Counted from the first letter of the stretch, positions 1 to 11,099 are shown. The stretch is DNA of 64,000 nucleotides from Marchantia polymorpha subsp. ruderalis (GCA_037833965.1 AP031353.1:7504501-7568500), one strand, 5' to 3'. Made by a program: numbers and translations. The notes: generated by a model from the sequence alone, not told the origin.

Positions 1-1550
1 CCCCTTACGATAACCACCCCTAACACCAATCGATTTGTCAAGAAATGTTCAATCACACGCCTGGAAACGAATCGCTGAGCTCAACCTGATCCAATTCTAA
101 AACTTCTCCGGAATCTAAATCCGCCCGACTCTCTCCTCGAAGTCCTCCAATTTGAGCTGCTAGCTGCTGGTCTTCTATACATGAATCCGAACTATCGACC
201 TTAATCCAGCGAGGTCACGAATTTGGGCCCTCCGGAGTGGGAACTACAGTCTATGCAGAACCTGCGAGAAAGAGGGAAAAGCAAGGCAGAAACAGGAATG
301 ATAATTTCTGGATTAATCCTGTAAGAGGTCGATGTGTCTAGAAAGATCTCGCCCCTACATTAAGAGGAGTCTAACTTTAGACCTCGCTACACTTGTCCTT
401 CGATCCGCCCCTGCCTCTAGCTCTACTAAACTACGGCTCATCGTAGTTCTCTGCTTTTCGATTGTGTCTACAACTACTGCAGTTAGAGGAGATCATCGCA
501 GTTATTCCTATTAGTGGAGTGACTCCTCGTACTCAAAGCGCAAACATGAAACACATTATATGCGAACAATATTGCCTCCTTGATGGCTCCCCATCGCTAT
601 CCCATGAATCTTCACTTTCAGCTTATTACTCCAATTATTTACTCTAGTTCTTGTTCTGGTTATGGATCATAGGCGTGACCATTTGTGAGTGATTAAGAAT
701 CAAGACTTATTGATGTGTACTGTAAGATGGAAATATTATACACTCATAACAATGTGCGATGACATGGGTATTGACATCTTCAACAAATCATATAATATCT
801 TTCCATCAACCTTCCATCATAACATTAACCTTTTTTAATCATCTATATATAACATCAATGAACAAGAGAGTAATCTTATACTTCTTTATAAGTTTCTGGC
901 ATGCGTAGAAAATGCAATTTGAATATTTTACATTTAATAGATGTAATATAATTTCCAGTGTGATGTTACAGAGGAATTACGGTGTCAAAGGAAGTGGTTT
1001 TGGAGCTATAAAATTTCAGTTTTTTGTCACGGAGACTAACAACCACTAACACATAGTGGGAGAGATCTCTCCAATCCTACTTCAGATAGCCAAAGTGACT
1101 CTAAAGGTTTAGAGATGATTATTTCATCAATGAATCACATGTGATTTCACCATCCAATATGTCATTCTCACCTATTGAAGAATATCAATGGAAGAACTGA
1201 TAAATCCATAAATATTTGATAATGTTCAACAAAGAAGCATGTGGCAAAAGATATCATACGGATATGTCTGTGTGAATCAGAATCCTGCATTGAGCTTCAA
1301 AACTTTACCCATACCCATGAATGTATCAACTGTATCCATCCATCTAATATTGGAGGCACAAAGATTTCTCTTGAGACATGCCCATTGTGCCTTTTAAGCT
1401 CTAAAGGCATGCCTCATGTACTTGGACATGCATGTATGAATATACGAAAAATTATACATACATGCATTCTTCAAGTTGTTCTACACAAATAAAAACTTAA
1501 ATTTATATAAAATCATTTCTTTACATTTTCAAGAAAATAAATTGTCAACA
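1..1550. other. Unassigned AT-rich sequence
   Basis: I see no recognisable gene. Short open frames (for example 332-514 and 1241-1492) have no familiar motifs, domain order or codon pattern and look like chance frames. This stretch lies beyond the 3' side of the hAT transposase relic that begins near 1553, so part of it could be that transposon's outer flank. I could not identify terminal inverted repeats. Confidence 0.4.
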
Positions 1551-1552
1551 TT

Positions 1553-3606
1553 TCAATCTTCCCCATCTACCACTTCTATCCAAATCTTCATTGTTGTTTC
1601 GTTTAGATGTGGAGATGACGCTTGTCTAAATCTAACAAAATCAAAATACATGTCAAAATCTTGATGACAATCATCATCATCATCACAAGTAAAATCTAGA
1701 TTTTTCAAACTCAATTCATCGATTGTTATTATATTGAGATCTTCATCTTCTTCAAGTGCTAAATTAAATGAAATTTCTTGCTCTTGTGCTAACAATGAAG
1801 AAGATGTTGAAATCGATTTTGAATGTAAGTTAAGATTTAATCTAACAATGATAAACATCTTCATGCGTTCAACTAACATGCGATTGCAAATTTTTGTATT
1901 TGATAATGAGAGCTGTGAAAGCAATCTTTCCACTGCCGCATTATGAGAAGCAATATAAAATATTTTCATTGCAAAAATTTTCACGCGAAGCATTTGCATC
2001 AACGAGTGTTGCCAAAAATTCATTACACAATCTTTGTTTTGACTGTTTGTGAAAACATTACTTCGATTGATGTACTCGTTCAAATCCGCCAGAAATGATA
2101 TTGTATCCGTCTTGATGAATCTCCATCCTTTTGCAAGATTTGCAATATCTTTTCGAATGTTGTTGTATGTCTTCTTTCTGGAGATGGCAACAGATAGATA
2201 TAGAGTATTCAAAAGAGAGCTACAAAATAGACTTGATATTTAAATTCAAAAGATTTTTATCAAATAATCTTGATCGTGTGATCTTCAAAATAGCTGCAGT
2301 TCTTGATAACGTCAATATCTTTTACAATTGTGTATAATTTGATGAGTTTTGCAAAAATCTGATATAATGTGGTTGAATTCTCCTCAAGACAAGCTATACT
2401 ATCAACTATGAGCTTAATAAGTTTACAAATTTCCTCGTTAATTGCAAAATGATAATCATACTCCACCAACTTGAAAATATCTTTGTTGATGTGAGTCTCA
2501 TTACTAGCTTTGATTTTTTGATACAATGTTGAAATCCTTTGAAAGTATGCAACATCAAGACATACAAGTACGGCTGAATACCATAGTGTTTTGCAAAACC
2601 TCGACAGAAACTTACAAATATTGTTCTCTCCACCCCATGTTTTGAGATATATAGTATAATAATGAAAACTTGTAAAAAAAATTAATCAACCTGCAGTTTC
2701 TTTTGAATAACTGCTTCATGATATCATGAGATGACACATCTTTTGTGATAAGATTCAATTGATGAAGAGCACATCGCAAGTGAACAATTCTTGGATTTGA
2801 GCTTGCCAAGTTGTTTCTTAATCTTATCATAGTAGTTGGACTATCAAACATAAAACAACAATTGATATCAATGAAAGAAGTCTTTTTGTTGGTTGACATT
2901 ATTAGTTGTTGCTGCAATGCATTCGCTGTTGAACCCCAAACCCTTGATCTTAGACATTGTGCATTTCACAAAACTCACAATGTCTAAGATCCATTGTTTT
3001 ACACTTGTGATGGTCATCACAATATAAATCAAACTTTTTGACACATCTTCCCACCCATAGTTATTGTCACATCGTTGGAATATTTCAACTCTGCCCCAAC
3101 TCCAGTAGGCACTGGTTGTAATATTTTTGTAACAATCTATCTGAGACCATCTTTCTAGAAGGAAGAGTGTAGTTGGGATTGATTCCCCGAATGAACATTC
3201 CCAGCTCTTTATTGCAACATTCATTGAAAGCACTGTTGGAAGTCATCAGAAAGTCTACAAACCTCAAATGATGGTTCTCTTGTATATGTACATTCATCGA
3301 AAGACTAAAGTATTTAGGCAATTGTTGTTGGTAATGTGAGGAAGAAATAATTTGCTATGACTCAAAACCTAATTGAGATCTAATTGAAATATGTGCCAAA
3401 ATATGTCTTCCTTTAAAAAGTCGTTCTACAATGCGAATATATTCAACTCTACTTACAGAAGCCAGAGTACAACGATGTAGTATATGAAACTCCAATTTAT
3501 CAGGTTTACCATCAAGCACATGTCCACAATATACACACTTTGCACGATACCCATTTCCACTAATCTTCTCATAAGAACAATAAAAACAGTGACATCTCAG
3601 ATTCAT
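1553..3606 (-). pseudogene. hAT-family transposase relic (BED finger, DUF659-like core, hATC tail)
   Basis: A cut-and-paste DNA transposase, now broken into at least six minus-strand frames. Read from right to left: a BED-type zinc finger at 3355-3606 (C-x2-C followed by an H-x3-HRC cluster); the hAT segment 'NPNYTLPSRKMVSDRLL' near 3120-3200; the core segment with 'CALHQLNLI' near 2745-2770; and the C-terminal dimerisation helix 'AAVERLLSQLSLSNTKICNR' near 1860-1940. The last matches the hATC signature in which an A-A-x-E-R core is followed by N-R-L-x-x-E-R. Frames change repeatedly between 2212 and 3355, and the frame at 1553-2212 carries an acidic D-rich tail. The normal length would be about 650-750 aa in one ORF, so this copy cannot make transposase. 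Family assignment is firm; exact ends are not resolved and no TIR or 8-bp duplication was found. Confidence 0.82.
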
Positions 3607-3747
3607 AACCTCATCAGATTTTTTCTATCCACGTGGTATTTCCATTCTCTGTATTCAGGTTGATTAAGAATCCATAACTACGTTGTCAATTTTTGCTTCG
3701 AGAATATCAGGTTGATTAAGTGGAAATGAATTTATCGACATCTTAGA

Positions 3748-4155
3748 ACCTGCACACATTAGATCATCAAGGTATTAAACACTCAATAATAAAATCTGTC
3801 ACGCACTAAAGTACACAACTTGAACATGCACACATTAAAGAATAACAGTGTCACTCATGCACTAAAGCATACATCCAAAATATGAAACACTAAATAGAAG
3901 TCACTCACTCATTAAAGCACACAACCTAAACATGTACACATTAGATAATCAAAATATAAAACACATAATAGGGATCACTCACTCATTGAAACACACAACT
4001 TGAACATGCACACATTAGATAATCAAAATATTAAACACATAATAAGAGTCACTCACTTATTGAAGCACACAACCTGAACATGCACACATTAGATAATCAA
4101 AATATAAAACACAGAATAGGAATCAGTCACGCGCTAAAGCGAACAACATGAACAC
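3748..4155. repeat. 74-bp tandem repeat array
   Basis: Five to six diverged copies of a unit that reads approximately CACAACCTGAACATGCACAC followed by ATTAGATAATCAAAATAT and a TCACTCACTCATTAAAG segment. The anchor CACAAC(C/T) occurs at 3920, 3994 and 4068, giving an exact 74-bp period; the copies before 3900 are shortened. The array lies between the 5' side of the minus-strand hAT transposase and the gypsy insertion at 4241. It may be a subterminal repeat of the hAT element, because many hAT ends carry such repeats, or an independent minisatellite. Confidence 0.75.
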
Positions 4156-4235
4156 AAGAGCTTGATTATATTACAAGGGATATTTCACCACACAGTGTTG
4201 AGTGCAAGCTTTTCAATGAATTGATATGAATCCGG

Positions 4236-4240
4236 CATTT
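4236..4240. repeat. Target-site duplication CATTT (left, gypsy)
   Basis: CATTT directly abuts the outer edge of the left LTR and is repeated at 11095-11099 beyond the right LTR. It proves that 4241-11094 is one insertion with both original ends preserved. Confidence 0.9.
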
Positions 4241-4653
4241 TATAACACTAGGGTTTAAAGAGAAGCTCACTCGAAGATAGAATCGTAAACTCCGAAGATG
4301 AGAGATACCAACAATGGTTCTCCTCTCCCTTATATAGCTCTCACCAACAAGTATAAGGATATAAGATCTAATCCCCACCATCCATCCCACTACTAGTGGA
4401 TGGATGACTTGGCGGATAACCCTAACAAGCACACGGATCGCTGACGTGGCGCACCCAACTAACACACTCAATCCTTACCTACAAGCACACGGATTGCTGA
4501 CGTGGCACTGTCAACTAACACATCCACTTTGTACTACCACTATCAAGTGCGCGGATCGTTGACGTGGCAGCTATGACTAGTGCACACTAAAGTATCTACA
4601 TCAATATTTAGAGTAACCTCTACTTTAGTTCTAACTAACTAAAGATGGTTACA
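4241..4653 (-). repeat. 3' LTR of gypsy element
   Basis: 413 bp, nearly identical to 10682-11094. In element orientation it starts TGTAACC. It carries three GCCACGTCA motifs (plus-strand TGACGTGGC at about 4442, 4498 and 4560) and a TATATAAGG box (plus-strand ending near 4336). It is preceded on the internal side by the polypurine tract. Confidence 0.92.
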
Positions 4654-4669
4654 AAACTCCCTCCTTTTA
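4654..4669 (-). other. Polypurine tract of gypsy element
   Basis: The minus strand reads AAAAGGAGGGAGTTT immediately before the 3' LTR, which is the expected position and composition for the plus-strand DNA primer of an LTR retrotransposon. Confidence 0.8.
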
Positions 4670-5356
4670 AGATGCAACGTCCTCGTTGCACATACATTCA
4701 AACTCCTGAACTATCAAAGGTGCATTTGCTAAATTTTTAGCTGATTCCCAAGTTGATTCATACGATGGATAGCCTTTCCATTGAAACAAATACTCTACTT
4801 TGGGATATTTATGACCTCGAATACGTTTCTTGAGTATCTTTTCTACTTCAAACTCCTCATAATCTGCTATCAAGGTTGGAAGAGGAGGTGGTGCTGGTTG
4901 GTTGGTGAATTGTTTTGGTCGTGGTACATGTTTTTGCAATCGTGACACATGAAATACTAGATGTATTTTCATATGTGACGGAAGTTCCAACTTGTATGAC
5001 ATTTCACCAACACGCTTCAAAACAAAAAATGGACCAATGAAACTAGGGTTCAACTTTGGTGTTCCTACAAGAGACAAATTTGTTGTAGATAACCAAACAT
5101 GATCTCCAACCTCAAAAACCACTTCTGTACAATGAGCATCGGCATGCTGCTTTTGCCGATTTTGAGCTATCACCAACTTTTCCTTGGCCTGATGTAGTAC
5201 TCGGTGAATATACTCCACAAATTCATTGACTGCTGCAACTTTGGTCGAAAACTCCTCTACTTTGGGAAGTCTCATCAAACTTGAAGGAGTTATAGGATGA
5301 GCTCCATACATAACTAAAAATGGATACACTTTTGTGGATGCATTAACAGAATGCAA
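4667..5356 (-). mobile_element. Gypsy integrase C-terminus plus chromodomain
   Basis: Open frame of 229 residues. The first part is the C-terminal integrase region, with the GPF-type module ('IGPFFVLKRVGEMSYKLELP') and the 'LVFHVSRLQKHVP' segment typical of plant gypsy integrases. The last 55 residues form a chromodomain: an acidic start ('YEEFEVEKIL'), the aromatic-rich 'YLFQWKGYPSYESTWE' strand, and a terminal helix. The chromodomain places the element in the chromovirus clade of Ty3/gypsy. Confidence 0.9.
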
Positions 5357-5988
5357 TTATTATATGCAAATTCCACAAGTGTCAAAAGGTTGTCCCACTC
5401 TTCTTGCTCTTCTAATGTGAATGCTCGTAGCATATCCTCTATGGTTCTATTTGCCCTCTCAGTTTGTCCATCAGTTTGAGGGTGATAGGCCGTTGACATT
5501 GCTAGTTTTGTTTTGAAAAAATTAAACAAAGTTTTCCAAAATAAACTAGTGAAGTGAGTAACTCTATCCGTGATTAACACTAAGCTTAAGCCATGATTCA
5601 CAAAAACTACATCTAGATACAATTGAGCTAGTTGTGAAGCTGTTACTGTTTTTGTGGTTGACATAATGTGAATCATCTTGCTCAATTTGTACTCAAAAAC
5701 CACCACTAAATCATGTACTAACGAAGTCCTTGGTAACTCACATACAAGATCCATGGTGACATGTTCCCACCGTTGTTCGGGAATAGGAAGAGGTTGTAAT
5801 AAACCCGCTGGTTTTTGATCACTTGCCTTGTTTTGTTGACAAGCAACACAACATCGAACATAAGACTCCACATCCTCACGTATTTTGGGCCAATAGTACA
5901 CTCGTTGTATACTCTCCACGGTTTTCTCCACTCCCACATGACCTGCAATGGCTTTATCATGACTTTCAGCCAAAATCATTGTGCGCAA
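5314..5988 (-). mobile_element. Gypsy integrase zinc finger and catalytic core
   Basis: Integrase inserts the cDNA into the genome. The HHCC finger is visible (H-x-G-x-x-KT...YYWP...C-x-x-C-QQNK) near 5830-5940, followed by the catalytic core with 'MDLVCELP', 'LITDRVTHFTSLFW' and 'YHPQTDGQTERANR'. Its far end overlaps the chromodomain-bearing segment. Part of the fossil gypsy at 4241-11094. Confidence 0.9.
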
Positions 5989-5989
5989 A

Positions 5990-6460
5990 TTGTGGTCTTG
6001 TGGAATCCATATACACTAATTGTAAAACGCCAAACCTCAAGATTTCTCGGCCTTTCCAGTTTGTAGTGCCCGAGTGATCTCTTCATACTCCTTTGTGGCT
6101 TGTGACATCTTGCTCCACCAATCCGCTTGAATTTTCATTTCTGCAACATGATTCAAACAAGACATGAGTGTGAGAGCATCTGCAAGTTGCTTCTTTCCCT
6201 CCACTTACACAATCTTCATGTTGAAGCGTTGACGCCACTCTGCCCATTGAATTTGTCGTTTGGACAGATCCTTCTAAGTTTCCAAATAAACCAATGATTT
6301 ATGATCAGTCTTCACCACAAACTCCTTATTACCCAAGTAATGCTTCCAATGTTTGGTTGCGAACATGATGGCTAACTCCTCACGTTCTGTCGTGTGATAA
6401 TTTTGTTCCGCCGCCACCAACTTTCGAGAATAGAAAGCAACTGAATGCCATCCATCCTTT
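5990..6460 (-). mobile_element. Gypsy RNase H and connection region, degraded
   Basis: This interval lies between the RT and integrase segments, where the RNase H of Ty3/gypsy pol is expected. Short matches on the minus strand (for instance around 6290-6420, the region of the acidic active-site motif and 'TEREELAIM'-type sequence) support this. It is not one clean reading frame in this copy. Confidence 0.65.
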
Positions 6461-7338
6461 CATTCTTGTTGAAGTATGCCACCTACTGTTGTACCTGATG
6501 CGTCAGTGGCCAACTTGATAGAACGGTTAGGATCATACCACTTGAGAATAGGTGTGTGTAACAAAGCATCTTTCAATGCTTGAAAAGCTAACTCTTGAGT
6601 TGTTTTCCATCTCCAATTTTGACATTTCCTTAACATGGAAGTCAAGGCCTGAGCTTGGCGAGCAAAACCTTTCACAAATCTACGATAGAATCCAGTGAGC
6701 CCTAGAAAACTCTTCAATTGAGTTTGATCCGTAGGTGCTATCCATTTTTGAATGGCATCTATCTTCTCATTCATCACTTGGATTCGTGTAGCAGTAACTC
6801 TATGACCCAAGTAATCTACTTCTAACTTGCCAAATTCACATTTTGAAGCTTTGGTATACAATTGATTGTTTCTTAAAACTTGAAGTACCTCTCGTAAATG
6901 ACTTCTATGATCACTCAAAGTTTTGTTATACACCAATATATCATCTAGAAAAACAATGACAGATTTATCTAGATAAGGGCGAAAGATATCGTTCATCAAT
7001 CCCATGAATGCAGCTGGTGCATTAGTGTGACCAAAAGGCATCACTAGATACTCAAAGTTTCCATACCTAGTACGAAAAGCTGTCTTGTGAACATCTTCAT
7101 ATGCAATTTGAAATTGATTGTAGCCGCTTATCAAATCTAGCTTGGTGAAGTACTTCGCTCCTTGAAGTTGATCAAACAAATCATCCATACGAGGTAATGG
7201 ATATTTGTTTTTCACCGTTTGCTGATTCAACCCGCGATAATCGATACATAGTTTCATGGATCCATCATTCTTCTTCACGAAGAGTACTGGAGCTCCATAA
7301 GGTGAAACACTTGGTTGAATGAATCCTTTTCTCAACAT
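6460..7338 (-). mobile_element. Gypsy reverse transcriptase
   Basis: 292-residue open frame containing the full fingers-palm order of Ty3/gypsy RT: '[16 protein letters not shown]', '[20 protein letters not shown]', '[10 protein letters not shown]', 'FEYLVMPFG', the catalytic 'FLDDILVY' at about residues 130-137, then 'LGHRV' and '[11 protein letters not shown]'. It copies the element RNA into DNA. This is the best-preserved part of the element. Confidence 0.93.
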
Positions 7339-8100
7339 CTACTCCACTTGAGCTTTGCATTCTTCCAATTTGTTTGGAGCCAAACAATATGGAGCTTTGC
7401 AAGTTGGTGTACTTCCAGGTATCACCTCGATCTTGTGATCTACTCGCCTCTTTGATGGTAATCCTGCAGGTAGATCATCTGGAAAAACATCTTTATACTC
7501 CATAAAAATGTCGTTCAGGTACTGCGGGATGTAAGGTTTGTCCGTGGACCCAATATCTCTTATAAGTCCAAGGAAACATACATCATCTCTAGAATTGGAT
7601 GCTGTACCCATCACAAAGAGGGATAAATTACTATTCTGAAATCTAATTCTATTTCCATAGATCTTACATCCATTAATTGTAATCACTTTTCTTCTCCAAC
7701 CTACCTTCGGATTATATTGCTCCATCCATGACATTCCAAGGATGACATCATATCGAGCTAAACGAATTATTTTCCATTCAATGCTCTCCTTGTATCTACC
7801 TATGGATAATTCTACACTCAATGGTAGTGTTTCTACCACTTCAATTTGCCCGTTTGGCAATTCAACTTTTTCACTCACGTTCTTCATCAACATCAAACCT
7901 AACTTCATAGCAACACTCCTTGATAGATAATTCTTAGTTGCTCCAGGATCAATTAAAACTCTCACCTTGTGTCCTTCCATGAAACCATCAGTGACAATGA
8001 GTTGAGCTTGCTTCTTACTCCTTCCATGAGCTCCCAACCATTGCCTTCTTCCAACCTCGCCTTTTCTTCGCTTTGTAGAACCAATAAGGCCGCGAGGCAA
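7339..8100 (-). mobile_element. Gypsy aspartic protease and linker to RT
   Basis: The retropepsin-like segment includes the active-site strand 'VLIDPGATKNYLS' near 7917-7956, with hydrophobic residues around the D-x-G-A-T core, followed by 'DVILGMSWM', which is characteristic of plant gypsy proteases. The end of the frame runs toward the RT fingers. It would cleave the Gag-Pol polyprotein. Confidence 0.87.
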
Positions 8101-8105
8101 GATTA

Positions 8106-8330
8106 CTAGTGATCTTCGTTTCTCGAAATTGCTTCCTCCATCTCTTCATACTCTATCCCCTCCATATCGTTGAACGGTCGTCGCTGCATGAGCCGTCCTC
8201 CTTGTTGTGTCGGCCGAACTCGACAAAACTTGGCTATGTGATCCATTCGTCCACATGCATAGCATTGACGATTGTCACGAACTCCAGCTCCTCCTCGAAC
8301 CATTCCGTTATTTGCATAACCTTCTTGCAA
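8106..8330 (-). mobile_element. Gypsy gag nucleocapsid zinc knuckle
   Basis: A CCHC knuckle, 'CYACGRMDHIAKFC', lies at about 8220-8264. It binds RNA in the Gag particle. The sequence is arginine- and glycine-rich around it, as in plant gypsy nucleocapsids. Confidence 0.85.
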
Positions 8331-8441
8331 ATTTGGAACTCCTAGTCGCCGAATCTCACCTCCAAATCTTGGTGGTGGTCCTCTTGTTGGTGCAAAACCT
8401 TCTCTACGTCAAAGGTTTCCCAACTCCATCGGTGTTGGACC

Positions 8442-9212
8442 TGTAAGACCAAATATTGCATGTGTGAAATAAAACTAGAATTAGCCAAGGAGTTAATCAT
8501 GGTTATGATAGTTATGACTAAATCTAGCTAGTTATTACTAAAGCTAGCTAGTTTAGCTATAATGTCTATACTTGGCGAAATAACTAGAGAAGTTCTAGAA
8601 GATTTGAGTGAGCACTTCTATTTTGTCTTGTACAAAAGTCTACATTCCAAGAGAAAAGACTTTTGAACTTCATGTTTAGTTTTGATTGGTTTGACTAAAG
8701 TAAGGAGTATTCCATTGGTTAGACTAAGTCTAATGTTGACTTAGTGGAAAGTGGAAGTTCTAGAAGTTGGAAAGGCACAAATGGCATGTCGCCACCTCAA
8801 TCTAGGTATTAGTAAACATCTAGAAGGTCTAGGGGGCCAATGGCATGTTGCCACATATTGATAACTAGTCAACCTTACTATGGTTTATCTTCGTAAAAGT
8901 AAATTAGATAGAAATTACCATTTGTTACTTTGGTAAATTCTCAAGTAGTATATATAGAGAGGTAGGGAAGAGCCTCTCAAGGAAGTTTGGAGAGTTTATA
9001 TGTAGAGACTTGTTTCATATATGAAAGAGTGACGAATTTTCAGTACCTTGGAGTGTCGATGAGTGTATGAGTTAGAGTGATACATTGAGAGATTGTGTGA
9101 GAGGGTGTTTAGGTTATGAGTATGATGCGAAATCCTAGTCTTCTAGAATCATGATGAGCTACTGAAAAGCCATCTGAGGTAAACCTGAGTGAGAGTCAGC
9201 CCGGAGGTTGCA
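8442..9212 (+). repeat. Solo LTR copy A (GNNC family), nested in gypsy gag
   Basis: 771 bp from TGTAAGACC to GGAGGTTGCA, with 4-bp duplications GACC at 8438-8441 and 9213-9216. An internal TATATATAGAGAGG core promoter lies near 8948. No primer site, coding sequence or second LTR is adjacent, so this is a solo LTR left by LTR-LTR recombination. It splits the gag of a gypsy element whose own LTRs are about 99% identical, so it must be very recent. Confidence 0.9.
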
Positions 9213-9224
9213 GACCGATGGATC

Positions 9225-10036
9225 TCAAAAATTGCTCACTAGTTCACCGTGTGTGACACCAAAAGCAGTTGAAATTCGTTGAGCAATTGCGATTGCTTCA
9301 TTCACATTAGATGTATTGCTTACCATCACCTCCTTTTGAATTCGATCCTTCAAGCCTAGTTTGAACACGTCCAAGTCTTCAGCTCCACTCATATCCATGA
9401 TAGATACTTGAAGATCACGAAATTCTTCAATATACTCATGAATATCTCCCTTCTGCTTCAAATCCCACAACTTCATTCAGGCCGTTTGAAAAGAATCCAC
9501 TGTTTGAAAATTGTGCAGAAGTACTTCCTGCATTCCACTCCACGAAATGGTAGCACCTCGTTCTGAAAGCATTCTCTCCCATATTGTATACCATGTGAGA
9601 GCCTTATCCGTAAGATAAAATCTCATGAACATTCCTGCAATATAATCAGAAACATGAAAATGAGATAAATGAATATTCATCCTCATAATCCATCCCTCTA
9701 ACACTTCCATTGCTCTACTTCCTTTGTAAGCTTCCACCTTACAGTATTTTCCCATTCGAAGCAAAAGATTTGTTTGATCTTCAATCTCTTGAAGACGTCT
9801 CCTATTTGCCTCTGCTGCATCAATAGGAGTTGGTTCTGGCTGAACTTGGGAAGCTTGAACTTGAGGTTCAACTTCCATCTCTCCAACTCTCTCTCTACTT
9901 TCTCACTCTTCAATGCGAAGATTTTATCTTCCATGGCTTGCTGCTTAGTGTGCCCATCCACTATTGCTTTTCTCAACTCCTTCATCTCCGCCATGATTGC
10001 ATTGAGAACCTCACCCATATCAATTGATGTCCCCAT
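9225..10036 (-). mobile_element. Gypsy gag (capsid) region
   Basis: Several minus-strand frames cover the retrotransposon gag domain. They include 'FRDLQVSIMDMSGAEDLDVF' and, further upstream, the segment around 9500-9700 with 'WERMLSERG' and 'ALTWYTIW', the usual plant Gag core. A predicted coiled-coil or charged N-terminus begins with 'MGTSIDMGEVLNAIMAEM' near 10036. Part of the fossil at 4241-11094. Confidence 0.82.
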
Positions 10037-10039
10037 GCT

Positions 10040-10669
10040 TTCTCACACTCCCTCTAATACAAAGTGAGTATAATCACTATGTGACCTCTCAACAAAGGAG
10101 TCACAAAAGGTGCAGGTGATTCTATCACAGCTCTATAGTACTCCTCTCCATAATTCCTCACAAGAAAATCTCTCCATATCCTCTTCTGTCTATATACTGT
10201 TCTAATCTCTACATAAGTGCTGAATCAAACCGGTACAAGTGGTTCGCGATTCAAATCCATGAAACATTCAGTATATAATGTATATAGTACAATCCCAAGT
10301 CTCTTCATAAGTAATTATTGGAAGAATCAGTGGCACTCTTGACTCCATCAGTCTAGTCATAAAATCTGCACCCCAACAAGCCACAAGGTAAATCCGAAAA
10401 TGATGTTTCTCCATGTAAGGAAGGTGAATATCAAATATGTTAGGAATTGGCCAGTGCGGTACTAGATTCTTGTCAATACCGTACATATTTGCAAAACCAC
10501 AATTTCCCCCTTCCACCTCTCTCTACATGCAGATGAATGACCTTTGCCAGCCTCTATACACTCTCAAGACTACACTCCATCATCACTCACTTGCTATTCC
10601 ATACACTCCATCATCACTCACTTGCTATTCCATGAGGGGTAATCCACACTCAAGGAAAGAGCAAGTTCG
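10040..10669 (-). mobile_element. Gypsy untranslated leader with a 31-bp tandem duplication
   Basis: The leader between primer site and gag has no convincing ORF. It contains two perfect, adjacent copies of a 31-bp unit (10572-10602 and 10603-10633) that read ACACTCCATCATCACTCACT plus TGCTATTCCAT. Confidence 0.7.
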
Positions 10670-10681
10670 CTCTGATACCAT
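10670..10681 (-). other. Primer-binding site, initiator tRNA-Met type
   Basis: On the minus strand, the sequence immediately inside the 5' LTR reads A-TGGTATCAGAGC, the classic plant LTR-retrotransposon primer site complementary to the 3' end of initiator tRNA-Met. Confidence 0.88.
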
Positions 10682-11094
10682 TGTAATACTATGGTTTAAA
10701 GAGAAGCTCACTCGAAGATAGAATCGTAAACTCCGAAGATGAGAGATACCAACAATGGTTCTCCTCTCTCTTATATAGCTCTCACCAACAAGTATAAGGA
10801 TATAAGATCTAATCCCCACCATCCATCCCACTACTAGTGGATGGATGACTTGGCGGATAACCCTAACAAGCACACGGATCGCTGACGTGGCGCACCCAAC
10901 TAACACACTCAATCCTTACCTACAAGCACACGGATTGCTGACGTGGCACTGTCAACTAACACATCCACTTTGTACTACCACTATCAAGTGCGCGGATCGT
11001 TGACGTGGCAGCTATGACTAGTGCACACTAAAGTATCTACATCAATATTTAGAGTAACCTCTACTTTAGTTCTAACTAACTAAAGATGGTTACA
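10682..11094 (-). repeat. 5' LTR of gypsy element
   Basis: 413 bp. In element orientation it runs TGTAACCATC...TATTACA. U3 holds three direct copies of a roughly 20-bp block centred on GCCACGTCA (plus-strand TGACGTGGC at about 10883, 10939 and 11001), upstream of a TATATAAG box whose plus-strand complement is at about 10771-10777. GCCACGTCA and ACGTGGC are ACGT-core sites of the kind bound by plant bZIP factors. Confidence 0.92.
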
Positions 11095-11099
11095 CATTT
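11095..11099. repeat. Target-site duplication CATTT (right, gypsy)
   Basis: Matches CATTT at 4236-4240. Confidence 0.9.

Larger units (their letters stand above)
4241..11094 (-). mobile_element. Ty3/gypsy chromovirus LTR retrotransposon, full length, broken
   Basis: A complete-looking minus-strand Ty3/gypsy element: 5' LTR 10682-11094, tRNA-iMet-type primer site at about 10670-10681, leader, gag, CCHC zinc knuckle, aspartic protease, reverse transcriptase, RNase H region, integrase, chromodomain, polypurine tract at 4654-4669, and 3' LTR 4241-4653. The two 413-bp LTRs differ at only about four positions (roughly 1%), so the insertion is young. CATTT flanks both ends. A solo LTR of another family sits in gag (8442-9212). 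The internal coding region is broken, roughly five to eight times plus the insertion, so it is treated as a recent fossil. The order RT, RNase H, integrase, chromodomain is the chromovirus arrangement; chromodomains of this clade are known to steer integration toward particular chromatin. Confidence 0.93.

Noticed and set aside
3748-4155. CRISPR-like regularly spaced repeats
   Set aside because: The repeats are contiguous 74-bp tandem units without unique spacers, in a plant-type genome.
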